DNA from: Paraherbaspirillum soli
Lineage (GTDB): Bacteria > Pseudomonadota > Gammaproteobacteria > Burkholderiales > Burkholderiaceae_D
Length of the DNA: 64,000 bases
Direction: 5' to 3'
Assembly: GCF_042654985.1 (NCBI RefSeq)
Contig: NZ_JBHSMT010000025.1
Span: 1 to 64,000 of the forward strand
Both the position numbers and the translations under genes were made by a program. Within the stretch, counting starts at the first letter, position 1; every line of letters starts with the position of its first letter. The notes beneath the pieces are model-generated. The model had not been told where the DNA came from. It made no database searches and saw nothing but the letters and a program-made list of their open reading frames with translations. Shown here piece after piece: positions 1 through 7,801 of the stretch.

Positions 1-631
1 TGAACGCCGCATTGGCGTCGGCCAGGATCAGGCGATGCGCGCCGTCGCTGTGCTCAAAGAAATAGCTGATGCCCCATTCTTCGCACAGGCGGCTGAAAAA
101 AGCGAAGTCGGTTTCGTTGTATTGGGTTTGGTAGTCGCGCTTCGGGTAACGGGTGAAGTCGTACAGGCGTTTCTCGACCGGGAAAGCATAATCGACCAGC
201 AAATCTTCCAGCACTTCCACCACGGTCTGTTCCTGGAATATCTTGCTGTTGGTGCGCAGCGTCGCCAGATGCAGCCAGGGCCGCAAAGTCAATTCGTAGG
301 ACACATCCCGGCCTGCTTCGCGCAGCATTTTTGCGTCGCTGATCAAGCCCGAGATTTCGCGAGTGCCGACGCCGGGATAGTCGCTGCCGCTGTCGTCCAG
401 TGCGATGCTGACGGTCAGGTCGCGGCCGATGAAATCGTCCAGGTTGAAGCGGGCGGCGAGAGAAAACCGATTATTGACGGCGTCGGGGGTTTTAAGCAGC
501 AGGCGATATTCAAACAGGGAATTGATCCCTTCGCTGCCGCTCAGTCTGACTGCAATCAGTGCCGGCCGGCCCGGCAAGTGTTCGGGGATGGCGGGGCTCT
601 TCGCACTGAGGGTGCGGGAGGCGGTCGGCAT
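1..631 (-). CDS. vgrG: Type VI secretion VgrG spike protein, N-terminal part (cut by window edge)
   Basis: Reading the minus strand from ATG 631 gives 210 residues without a stop, running off the left edge. The frame carries hallmarks of the VgrG N-terminal gp27-like hub: a start such as LIAVRLSGSEGINSLFEYRL, then YPKRDYQTQYNETDFAF and RLCEEWGISYFFEHSDG near the edge. VgrG trimers form the tip of the type VI secretion needle and carry effectors. AAGGAG lies 7 bases before the ATG, which supports this start. The gp5-like OB fold and any C-terminal effector extension lie outside the window. The plus strand has a long open frame over the same bases, but its protein resembles nothing known and it is taken as a shadow. 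Family assignment is by recognition of the sequence, not by a search. Confidence 0.88.
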   Translation of the reverse strand, partial: MPTASRTLSAKSPAIPEHLPGRPALIAVRLSGSEGINSLFEYRLLLKTPDAVNNRFSLAARFNLDDFIGRDLTVSIALDDSGSDYPGVGTREISGLISDAKMLREAGRDVSYELTLRPWLHLATLRTNSKIFQEQTVVEVLEDLLVDYAFPVEKRLYDFTRYPKRDYQTQYNETDFAFFSRLCEEWGISYFFEHSDGAHRLILADANAAF

Positions 632-742
632 GGGGCGGCTCCTTGGTGCGTGTCAGTTTGGCAACTATTGCAAAAGCGGCAATCGTAGCACACTAACAAC
701 ACCCCATCGGCGGCTGATCAGCCCCGCCTTCCATTCGAATCT

Positions 743-1543
743 TTAGGCGCTGCCAACCACCGCCGTCAACATGCTGATCGAACCGGCATCTATCCCATCC
801 ACCGCAACCGAAATCGACTCGTTGGCTTGCTTGCTGCCGATCACGTACAGCAGCGGCAAGAAGTGCTCCGGCGTCGGCACCGCCAACTGCGCATCCTGGC
901 CCAGGTCGGCGTAGTCGATCACTTGTTGCAGGTCGCCATTGAGCAGGCTGTCGCGAATGCGGTCGTTGAAGCGCGTCGCCCAGTCGGGCGCCGGCGCATG
1001 CGGGCCGCGGTTCATCAGGCGCAGGTTGTGCACCACGTCGCCGCTGCCGATCAGCAGCACGCCCTGCTCGCGCAAAGCCGCCAGTTTGCGGCCCAGGTCG
1101 AAGTGGAATTGGGCCGGCTGGGTGGCGTCGATGCTGAGCTGGATCACCGGCACATCGGCTTTTGGGAAAGCCTTGACCAGCACCGACCAGGTGCCATGAT
1201 CGAGTCCCCACCCGTGATCCATGTGAACCGGCAGCGGCGCCAGCAAGTCGCGCACCTGCGCCGCCAATTGCGGATCGCCGGCGGCCGGATATTGCATATC
1301 GAACAGCGCCTGCGGGAAGCCGCCGAAATCATGGATGGTCTGCGGCATCGCCATCGCGGTGACGGCCGTGCCGCGGGTATACCAATGCGCGGAAACGGAC
1401 AGGATCGCCTTTGGCTGGCGCGCCGCCAGGCTGGCGCCCAGCTGTTCCCAGGCGGCGGTGTAGCGATTGTCCTGCAAGGCATTCATCGGACTGCCGTGGC
1501 CGAAGAAAATCGCCGGCATGCGGCTGGAAACAGTGGTGTTCAT
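743..1543 (-). CDS. ygiD: DODA-type extradiol aromatic ring-opening dioxygenase (YgiD/LigB family)
   Basis: 266 residues, the usual length for the family (E. coli YgiD 262). Non-haem metal enzyme that opens catechol-type rings; E. coli YgiD acts on 4,5-DOPA, but the true substrate here is not known. Expected metal-site motifs are visible: FFGHGSPM near residue 16, SAHWYTRG near 52, GLDHGTWSVL near 117 and GSGDVVHNLR near 170. Cytosolic, with no signal peptide. It follows the DoxX-like membrane gene by 20 bases on the same strand, so the two are probably co-transcribed, with the divergent LysR gene as the likely regulator. DODA-DoxX-LysR neighbourhoods are common in proteobacteria and may serve in removal of quinones or catechols; that role is inference. 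Confidence 0.88.
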   Translation of the reverse strand: MNTTVSSRMPAIFFGHGSPMNALQDNRYTAAWEQLGASLAARQPKAILSVSAHWYTRGTAVTAMAMPQTIHDFGGFPQALFDMQYPAAGDPQLAAQVRDLLAPLPVHMDHGWGLDHGTWSVLVKAFPKADVPVIQLSIDATQPAQFHFDLGRKLAALREQGVLLIGSGDVVHNLRLMNRGPHAPAPDWATRFNDRIRDSLLNGDLQQVIDYADLGQDAQLAVPTPEHFLPLLYVIGSKQANESISVAVDGIDAGSISMLTAVVGSA

Positions 1544-1563
1544 CTGCGCATCTCCAAAGAGAA

Positions 1564-1980
1564 TTATTGCTTGCCGTTAGCGGCGGTCCGACCCAGAGCG
1601 AACGCGCCGTTGCCCAATAATGCGACCGAGATCGCAGTCACGATCATGAATGCCGGAAATTCCCAGCCGCCGTTGGGGCTGGTGAACAGCCAGCCGTTGC
1701 CGGCGTGTACCGATAGCGCGCCTAGCAGCACCGGCAACGACGCCAGGGCGGCGATCCGGGATTGCACCCCAAGCACCATCGCGATGCCGGTCAGCGTTTC
1801 GATCAGCACCACAGGGTACACCGACCACGCCGGGAAACCCTGGCTGGCGAAAAAACCGGCAGCGCCCGGCAAAGTGAAGACAAATACTTTCAGATAAGCA
1901 TGCGCCAGTAAGGCGATCCCCAGCGTGAGCCGGAGCAGCGTTGCGGCGTAGATGGCGGGAGCGGTTTGTTGCGTGTTCAT
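1564..1980 (-). CDS. DoxX family membrane protein
   Basis: 138 residues from ATG 1980 (MNTQQTAPAIYAATLLRL). A longer open frame reaches back to 2094, but its first 38 residues do not look like the family, which normally begins just before the first membrane helix. About four hydrophobic segments are visible (near residues 10-28, 50-68, 72-92 and 108-128), as in DoxX/SURF4 proteins. The family includes subunits linked to quinone oxidation and small membrane proteins of uncertain role, so no exact function is claimed. It lies upstream of the DODA dioxygenase on the same strand and is divergent from a LysR gene, which suggests a two-gene operon controlled by that regulator. Confidence 0.82.
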   Translation of the reverse strand: MNTQQTAPAIYAATLLRLTLGIALLAHAYLKVFVFTLPGAAGFFASQGFPAWSVYPVVLIETLTGIAMVLGVQSRIAALASLPVLLGALSVHAGNGWLFTSPNGGWEFPAFMIVTAISVALLGNGAFALGRTAANGKQ

Positions 1981-2106
1981 GGTGCGTACCTTGGTGAAAT
2001 AGAGATTGAAGTGGGCTAAAGCCGCAATGTACATTTTTCCGATTGAAAGAAAAATACTGATCAGAGAAAATGCTATTTCCGGATTTCGAAACAATAAGGT
2101 GTTGCG

Positions 2107-3024
2107 ATGAATTTGTTCGAAGCAATGAAAGTATTCGTCAAAGTGGCCGAACTCGGCAGTCTGTCCGGCGCGGCGCGCGCGCTAGGCCTGTCGAATCCAT
2201 CGGTCAGCCGCCACATCGCCGACCTGGAGCAGTATCTGCAAGCCCGGCTGCTCAACCGCAGCACCCGCCGCTTGAGCCTGACCGATACCGGCAGCGCCTA
2301 CCTGGAACGCAGCAAGCAAGTGTTGTTCGACCTGGAGCAGGCGACTCTAGCGGCCGGCATGCATGCGGCCAAGCCCAGCGGGGTGCTGCGGCTCAACGCG
2401 CCGGTATCGTTCTCCGTCAGTCATCTGGGGCGGGTGCTGCCGCTGTATGCGCAGCGCTATCCCAACGTGGCACTGGACGTGACGCTGTCGGACCGGATCG
2501 TCGACCTGATCGAGGAAGGCTTCGACCTGGCGATCCGCATCGGCCGGCTGCAAGACTCCAACCTGGTCACGCGCAAAATCGCGCCGGCACGGCTGCTGCT
2601 GTGCGCTTCTCCCGCCTATCTGGAACAACACGGCACGCCGCAACAGCCGAGCGACCTGGAGCGGCACACCTGCCTGACTTACGCCTACTCGATGCCGGGC
2701 GACGAGTGGCGGCTGCAGCGGGATGGCAAGACGCATACGGTGCGGATCAAGGGCGGGCTGCACTGCAATAACGGCGACCTGCTGCGCGCAGCGGCGCTGG
2801 GCGGGATGGGCATCATCCGCCAGCCGACGTTCATCATCGGCGACGATATTCGCAACGGGCGGCTGGTGCCGCTATTGACCGACTATCACGGCCCCGAGCT
2901 GGCGATCCACGCTGTGTATCCGAGCCGCCAGCACTTGTCGGCCAAGGTGCGCACCTTTGTCGATTTCCTGGCGGAGCAGTTTGGCGACGCGCCGGATTGG
3001 GATCGCGATTTGCCGCTGAGCTGA
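2107..3024 (+). CDS. LysR family transcriptional regulator (CrgA-like)
   Basis: 305 residues with the standard LysR layout. An N-terminal winged helix-turn-helix spans about residues 3-60 (FVKVAELGSLSGAARAL, then SNPSVSRHIADLEQYL). An effector-binding domain covers about 90-295 and contains LRLNAPVSFS and DLIEEGFDLAIRIG, phrases typical of the CrgA/AaeR-like branch. The gene is divergent from the DoxX-dioxygenase pair with a 126-base gap, the classic LysR arrangement in which the regulator binds between the genes and controls both. The ligand cannot be told from sequence. The stop is followed 8 bases later by a hairpin terminator shared with the convergent phasin gene. Confidence 0.92.
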   Translation: MNLFEAMKVFVKVAELGSLSGAARALGLSNPSVSRHIADLEQYLQARLLNRSTRRLSLTDTGSAYLERSKQVLFDLEQATLAAGMHAAKPSGVLRLNAPVSFSVSHLGRVLPLYAQRYPNVALDVTLSDRIVDLIEEGFDLAIRIGRLQDSNLVTRKIAPARLLLCASPAYLEQHGTPQQPSDLERHTCLTYAYSMPGDEWRLQRDGKTHTVRIKGGLHCNNGDLLRAAALGGMGIIRQPTFIIGDDIRNGRLVPLLTDYHGPELAIHAVYPSRQHLSAKVRTFVDFLAEQFGDAPDWDRDLPLS

Positions 3025-3031
3025 GGGCATA

Positions 3032-3057
3032 AAAAAGGCCGCGGAAGCGACCTTTTT
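3032..3057. terminator. Bidirectional rho-independent terminator
   Basis: AAAAAGGCCGC, loop GGAA, then GCGACCTTTTT: an 11-base stem with one mismatch, flanked by an A-run and a T-run. It therefore works in both directions between the convergent LysR gene and phasin gene. Confidence 0.8.
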
Positions 3058-3105
3058 GATATGCCTGAACGATGATGCTTTCTTGCCGGATGATTTCTTG
3101 CAGGA

Positions 3106-3666
3106 CTATTTCTTACTGCGTGTGGCTTTGTCTGCGGCTTCGGTAAATTGGGCGGCCGCCGTGTTCAGATTGGTTTCCAGCGCTTCCACCGCTTGCTTGG
3201 TGGTCTTGGTCAGTTGCTCGTAACCGGCATTGGCGGTGCCGATCACCGATTTCAGGATGGCAATCGCGCTTTCCGAACCTGCCGGCGCGTTTTTGCCGGC
3301 TTCTTCCAGCAAATCGTTGATTCTTTTGCTGGTTTCCGCGACTTGCGCTTCGGCCGCTTTGGTGAAGTCAGCCTGCACTTCGGTTGCGATACTGGCCAGG
3401 TGGCGGCCGTAAGCAGCTGCCTTATCCGCGCTGGGCTTGGCTTGCGCCGCCGAGATCGTCATGAATTCCTGCGGATCTTTGGCGCTCAGCAATTGTTTGG
3501 TGATGTCGCTGGATTCTTTCAGCGTCTCCTCGGTGGCAGCGATATTGAGCTCGATGACTTTTTGCACGCTTTCGAGGGTTTTGGCGGTCAGCGAATTGAG
3601 CAACGCCAATTGAGCTTCAAAGTGCGCTTTGGTCGCTGCGGAAAACTGTTCTTGAAACGGAAACAT
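3106..3666 (-). CDS. phaP: Phasin family protein (polyhydroxyalkanoate granule-associated)
   Basis: 186 residues from ATG 3666 (MFPFQEQFSAATKAHFEAQL). AGGAGAAGATC lies just before this ATG; a further upstream ATG at 3696 is in frame but lacks such a site. The protein is alanine- and lysine-rich, almost wholly helical, without cysteine or signal peptide, and has the phasin_2 layout (an N-terminal F-x-x-Q block, central LLSAKDPQEFMTISAAQAKP, basic tail TRSKK). Phasins coat PHB granules and control their size and number; Burkholderiales usually carry several copies. No PHA synthase or depolymerase lies nearby. Monocistronic, convergent with the LysR gene. Confidence 0.92.
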   Translation of the reverse strand: MFPFQEQFSAATKAHFEAQLALLNSLTAKTLESVQKVIELNIAATEETLKESSDITKQLLSAKDPQEFMTISAAQAKPSADKAAAYGRHLASIATEVQADFTKAAEAQVAETSKRINDLLEEAGKNAPAGSESAIAILKSVIGTANAGYEQLTKTTKQAVEALETNLNTAAAQFTEAADKATRSKK

Positions 3667-3868
3667 GATCTTCTCCTGTGTAAAAGAAAGCAACATTGAC
3701 TAGAACCTGTTCAAGATCACATAGATCCTGAGTTAACGCTTACGATCAGCGACCGTAATATTGCATTGCAGCAGTGACTATTCTAAGAGCGATTGCACAC
3801 ATTTCAAAAATTTTTGTGCGCCACAACAAGACTGGCTTGCGCATAGTCTCCGATGGCCGGCGCCGCCT

Positions 3869-4654
3869 TTATCCTGCAGCGGCAGCGCACTCGGTTCTTG
3901 CCTTCGGCGTTGCCTGATGCGTGCGGCGGCAGGCACGATACGCCGCAATGGAACGCTCAAAAAGCTGGCGCGCCGCCGGCAGCGGCAGTCCGGCCATGCG
4001 TTCGGCCATGTTTCGGCTGACCTGGAAATGCTGGTAATCAACCGGCTTTTTCCAATCGCCGCCCCAGATGAAAAAGCCGTGTTCGGCAAATAATTCCACC
4101 ACCTGCTCGCTGCTGCCCGGCTGCGCATCACCGCCCGGCGGCACGCGCTTGGCGTAAGCCCGACCCGCCTCCGGACTGTACAGCAACCGGCCCTGACCAT
4201 CGCGCCGCACATACGGGTTTTGCAAGGGGTTGATGTCGATCGCCAGGCCGTAGGCATGTAGCGATAATTGCTTGCCGCCGGTGATCGGTCGGTGGTTGAA
4301 AGCCGACGTATTATTGTCCGCCATCGACGCCTCGTCATCGCCTTGATAGTGCTCCATCGGGTGCGCCCGCGCAAGCGGGAAACCACGCTTTAACAGCGTT
4401 TCGAAGATCGCCTGGACCTGCGGCGCGGCCGCTGCCATCACCATGATTTCACCATCGTCGCGACGCTTTCCGGCAAAGTCGATGTACGAAAAATGCAGCA
4501 GCTGCAACTGTTCGCAGTTGACCGGCGCGGCAGACTGCATCACGTGCCGGCTTTTCAGGATCTCGCAGCGCTCGTGGTCGACCGCAAGCGCCGATGCGCT
4601 GCTCAAAGCGAGCGCCAGCATCCCCGCGCACAGCAGCGTCGAATGCAAAGCCAT
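3869..4654 (-). CDS. Exported M15 family metallopeptidase (D-Ala-D-Ala carboxypeptidase-like)
   Basis: 261 residues with a signal peptide (about residues 1-24, cleavage near ALA/VDHE). The zinc site of the M15 family is visible: H133 and D140 in SLHAYGLAIDINPL, and H209 in DYQHFQVS. The nearby FIWGGDWKKP is typical of the M15C (endolysin/VanY-like) branch. Such enzymes cut peptide bonds in the peptidoglycan stem peptide, and this one would act in the periplasm. Its start codon shares one base with the patatin stop (TGATG), so it is probably translationally coupled to the phospholipase gene upstream. The reason for pairing a lipase with a cell-wall peptidase is not evident. Confidence 0.85.
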   Translation of the reverse strand: MALHSTLLCAGMLALALSSASALAVDHERCEILKSRHVMQSAAPVNCEQLQLLHFSYIDFAGKRRDDGEIMVMAAAAPQVQAIFETLLKRGFPLARAHPMEHYQGDDEASMADNNTSAFNHRPITGGKQLSLHAYGLAIDINPLQNPYVRRDGQGRLLYSPEAGRAYAKRVPPGGDAQPGSSEQVVELFAEHGFFIWGGDWKKPVDYQHFQVSRNMAERMAGLPLPAARQLFERSIAAYRACRRTHQATPKARTECAAAAG

Positions 4655-5871
4655 CAGATTGATTCCCGCCCCACCAGCTCATGCACCACCAGGCCCAGGT
4701 CGGATTTGCCGAAAGTCACATCGTTGGCCTTGATGCTTTCCGCTGCCTGCATCGCATCGGCGTAGCCTTGCTCCCAGCGCCACTCAACCGATCCGCGCGA
4801 GAAATTAATATCCTTGGATGCCATATTCCAGTCGTGACCGCCGTAGCGCAAACGCACCACATGAATCGTACTGTTGTCGGTCAAGCCGGCAAAGTCCTTG
4901 AGATCAGTCTTGCTGCGCAGTTCCGGCGGCAGTTTGTCGTACAAGGCCAGCGCCGCGCGGCGCATCTGATACATGCGCAGATAGTTTTCAATATGGCTTT
5001 GCGAACGCGAGGCGAAGGCGACATCCTTGCGCCGGTTTTCAATCTCGTTCAAGGTGGTCGGCTCCGGGCCTTGTGCGCTCCACAAATCCACCATCACGCA
5101 AATCGTATCGCTGTCGATGTCGGCTTTCGACTCATCTTCCAGCACGATTTCCAGCGGGGTATTGGAATACATGCCGCCATCCCAATACAAATCGCCGTCT
5201 ATCCGTACCGGTGCAAAACCCGGGGGCAAGGCGCCGCTCGCCATGATGTGTTCGACCCCGATCCGGCGCTCTCTCGAATCGAACTTGACCAACTCGCCGC
5301 AGGTGAGTTTCATGGCGCTGACCGTCAGGCGAATCTTGGCCGGCCCGTTCAAAAAATCAAAATCGACCAAGCGCTTCAACGTGTCGGCCAGCGGGCTGGT
5401 GTCGTAGAAACTGGCCTGCTCCGGCGCTACCGGCCAGCCCAGCGCGAACGGGTTCAGCTGGCGCGGCGTGAAAAAGCCGGGCACCCCGCGCAGCGTCACA
5501 TCCATCGTGGTCCACCAGGTATTTGCCTGGCGCGCAACGTCGGTGACTTTGCTCATATCGGCCAGGTCGCCATGCGCCACGGACTCCCAGAATTCCTTGA
5601 GCCGCGACAAACGCACCTCACGTTCGTTTCCGGCAATAATCGCCGCGTTGATCGCACCGATCGAGGTGCCGACCACCCAGTCCGGGGTCAAGCCGTTCTC
5701 GTGCATCGCGTGGTAAACCCCGGCCTGATAGGCGCCGAGCGCGCCGCCTCCCTGCAATACCAGCGCTACCCGCGGCTCCTCGGGTTTGGCGGTGGCGGTG
5801 ACGCTGTCCTCGGGTTTGGCGGTGACGCTGTCGTTGGCTGGACGTGACTTGACTGTGGGTTTACTGGTCAT
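4654..5871 (-). CDS. Patatin-like phospholipase with C-terminal DUF3734-type region
   Basis: 405 residues. The patatin serine-aspartate dyad is visible: oxyanion-hole motif GGGALGAYQAG at 41-51, nucleophile Ser70 in GTSIG, and YWDGGMYSNTPL carrying the catalytic Asp of DGG near residue 230. The C-terminal 150 residues (SQSHIENYLRMYQMRRA, RLRYGGHDWNMASKDINFSR) match the DUF3734 extension of a large proteobacterial group. It would hydrolyse acyl esters of membrane lipids or storage compounds; no signal peptide is seen. The first 32 residues are low complexity and contain a small repeat (EDSVTATAKPEE after DSVTAKPE). First gene of a two-gene unit with the M15 peptidase. Confidence 0.9.
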   Translation of the reverse strand: MTSKPTVKSRPANDSVTAKPEDSVTATAKPEEPRVALVLQGGGALGAYQAGVYHAMHENGLTPDWVVGTSIGAINAAIIAGNEREVRLSRLKEFWESVAHGDLADMSKVTDVARQANTWWTTMDVTLRGVPGFFTPRQLNPFALGWPVAPEQASFYDTSPLADTLKRLVDFDFLNGPAKIRLTVSAMKLTCGELVKFDSRERRIGVEHIMASGALPPGFAPVRIDGDLYWDGGMYSNTPLEIVLEDESKADIDSDTICVMVDLWSAQGPEPTTLNEIENRRKDVAFASRSQSHIENYLRMYQMRRAALALYDKLPPELRSKTDLKDFAGLTDNSTIHVVRLRYGGHDWNMASKDINFSRGSVEWRWEQGYADAMQAAESIKANDVTFGKSDLGLVVHELVGRESI

Positions 5872-6095
5872 GAGGGATCCAATCTTTCGCGTGATGGAAG
5901 TGACATATTAACCGCCCCGGCAACTGCAATGGTTATCGTGGGGGCAACTCCAACAAAACACACAAATAATAGCAATTCTCATTTGCGGTCGACTTGATTC
6001 CGGTATTGCTGGTGACGAAGGCATTAGCACGACGCTGAGGCGTAAAATGGCGCACTTCCGCAGCTCCCTGCCGCCAATCTTTCCTATCTCCAACT

Positions 6096-7604
6096 ATGAC
6101 CATCCTGCTGTCCACTCTCAACGCCCGCTATGCCCACGCCTCGCTCGGGCTGCGTTATCTGCAGGCCAACATGGGCGAGTTGCGCGAAGCGACGCAATTG
6201 CATGAGTTCGTGATCGGCGCCAAGACCACCGATATCGTCGAAAAACTGCTGTCCCACAAAGCAGCCGAGGGTACCACCATCGTCGGCTTCGGCGTCTATA
6301 TCTGGAATGTCGAAGAAACCGCCAAAGTGGTGGCGATGCTGAAGCGGGTTGCGCCCGAGATCGTGATCGTGCTGGGCGGCCCGGAAGTCTCTTACGAATC
6401 GGCCGAACAGCAAATCGTCCAACTGGCCGATTATCTGGTGACCGGCTGGGGCGACGTCACCTTCCCGCAGCTGTGCCGGCAAATCCTGAACGGCCCCAAG
6501 CCGCTGATGAAAACCCATGTCGGGGTGCAGCCGCCGATGGCCGATATCGTCCTGCCCTACAGCTTGTACAGCGAGCAGGACATCGCGCACCGCACGCTGT
6601 ACGTGGAAGCATCGCGCGGCTGCCCGTTCAAATGCGAATTCTGTCTGTCGGCGCTGGACAAGACCGCCTGGCCTTTTGCGCTCGACAACTTCCTGCTGGA
6701 ACTGGAATCCTTGCACGCGCGCGGCGCCCGGCTGTTCAAATTCGTCGACCGCACCTTCAACCTGAACGTCAAGACCAGTCTGAAGATTCTGCAATTCTTT
6801 CTCGACAAGCTGGAGGCCAATCCGGACGATCCGGTGTTCGCCCACTTCGAGCTGGTGCCGGATCATTTGCCGGATGCGCTGAAGGACGCCATCACCCGCT
6901 TTCCGGCCGGCGCGCTGCAATTTGAAATCGGCATCCAGAGCTTTAATCCCGAAGTCCAGGCGCTGGTCAGCCGCAAGCAAAACAATGAGAAGGCGGCGGA
7001 AAACATCCGTTGGCTGATGCAGCATTCGCACGCGCACCTGCACGTCGATCTGATTGCCGGTTTGCCCGGCGAGGATATCGAAAGTTTCGCCCGCGGCTTC
7101 GATCAACTGGTGGCCTTGCAGCCGCATGAAATCCAGTTCGGCATCCTGAAGCGCTTGCGCGGCACGCCTATCATCCGCCATACCGAAGCCTACGGATTGG
7201 TCTTCGACCCGCATCCGCCATACACCATCCTCGCCACCGACCGCATACCGTTCGCCACCATGCAGCGGCTGGTGCGGTTTGCGCGCTACTGGGATTTGAT
7301 CGCCAACTCAGGCCGCTTCGCCCACACCTTGCCGGTGCTGCTGGGACAGTCGCCGTTCGCCAATTTCATGGCCTTGTCCGATTGGCTGTATGCCAAAACC
7401 GACGCCACCCACCGCATTGCGCTGGATCGTCTGGCCGGCCTGGTCGGGGAATGGTTGCGCCTGCAAGGGATGGACGGCGGTGCGGTGAACGACTTGCTCA
7501 GCACCGACTACGCCGGCAAGACGCCGAAGGTGCCGGAGCAGCAGAAGCAACCGCTGGCCGGTTCGGTGGCGCCGCAACGGCAGGCGCGTCACTTGGTCCA
7601 CTAA
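6096..7604 (+). CDS. B12-binding domain radical SAM protein (DUF4080)
   Basis: 502 residues. The N-terminal half (about 1-140) is a cobalamin-binding Rossmann-like domain (VLGGPEVSYE near 92-101). The radical SAM core follows, with the cluster cysteines C176, C180 and C183 in RGCPFKCEFCLSALD. Then come FVDRTFNLN, FEIGIQSFNPE and HVDLIAGLPGED, typical SAM-barrel strands. A C-terminal DUF4080 region follows. Members are presumed radical SAM methyltransferases or related enzymes with unknown substrates, so no reaction is assigned. It appears to be a single-gene unit, divergent from the patatin operon; the 225-base gap should hold both promoters but shows no clear signal. Confidence 0.88.
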   Translation: MTILLSTLNARYAHASLGLRYLQANMGELREATQLHEFVIGAKTTDIVEKLLSHKAAEGTTIVGFGVYIWNVEETAKVVAMLKRVAPEIVIVLGGPEVSYESAEQQIVQLADYLVTGWGDVTFPQLCRQILNGPKPLMKTHVGVQPPMADIVLPYSLYSEQDIAHRTLYVEASRGCPFKCEFCLSALDKTAWPFALDNFLLELESLHARGARLFKFVDRTFNLNVKTSLKILQFFLDKLEANPDDPVFAHFELVPDHLPDALKDAITRFPAGALQFEIGIQSFNPEVQALVSRKQNNEKAAENIRWLMQHSHAHLHVDLIAGLPGEDIESFARGFDQLVALQPHEIQFGILKRLRGTPIIRHTEAYGLVFDPHPPYTILATDRIPFATMQRLVRFARYWDLIANSGRFAHTLPVLLGQSPFANFMALSDWLYAKTDATHRIALDRLAGLVGEWLRLQGMDGGAVNDLLSTDYAGKTPKVPEQQKQPLAGSVAPQRQARHLVH

Positions 7605-7611
7605 TTTAAGT

Positions 7612-7670
7612 CACCTCTAAAAACCTGCTGCGCAGCCTCGATATCGGCAGCTCGCTACGGTTTTTAGAAG
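7612..7670. repeat. Family A palindromic repeat, short copy
   Basis: Ends CACCTCTAAAAACC and GGTTTTTAGAAG form the same terminal inverted repeat as the 121-base copies at 41.7 and 48.2 kb, but the interior is reduced to about 30 bases. It lies directly after the radical SAM gene and could fold into a terminator-like hairpin. Confidence 0.7.
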
Positions 7671-7801
7671 CTATTCAAAATTCCCATCAACGATAGCAAA
7701 TCAGAGATTCCTTAAATTCAATTTCAGTTTTTCCTTATATTTTTTAGCAACAAAGCTCTCTTACAATGCAAGCCCTCAACTTGCCTTGCAGGAGACCAGC
7801 C

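Noticed and set aside
35..688. Plus-strand open frame at the left edge
   Set aside because: The minus strand of the same bases encodes a clear VgrG N-terminus.
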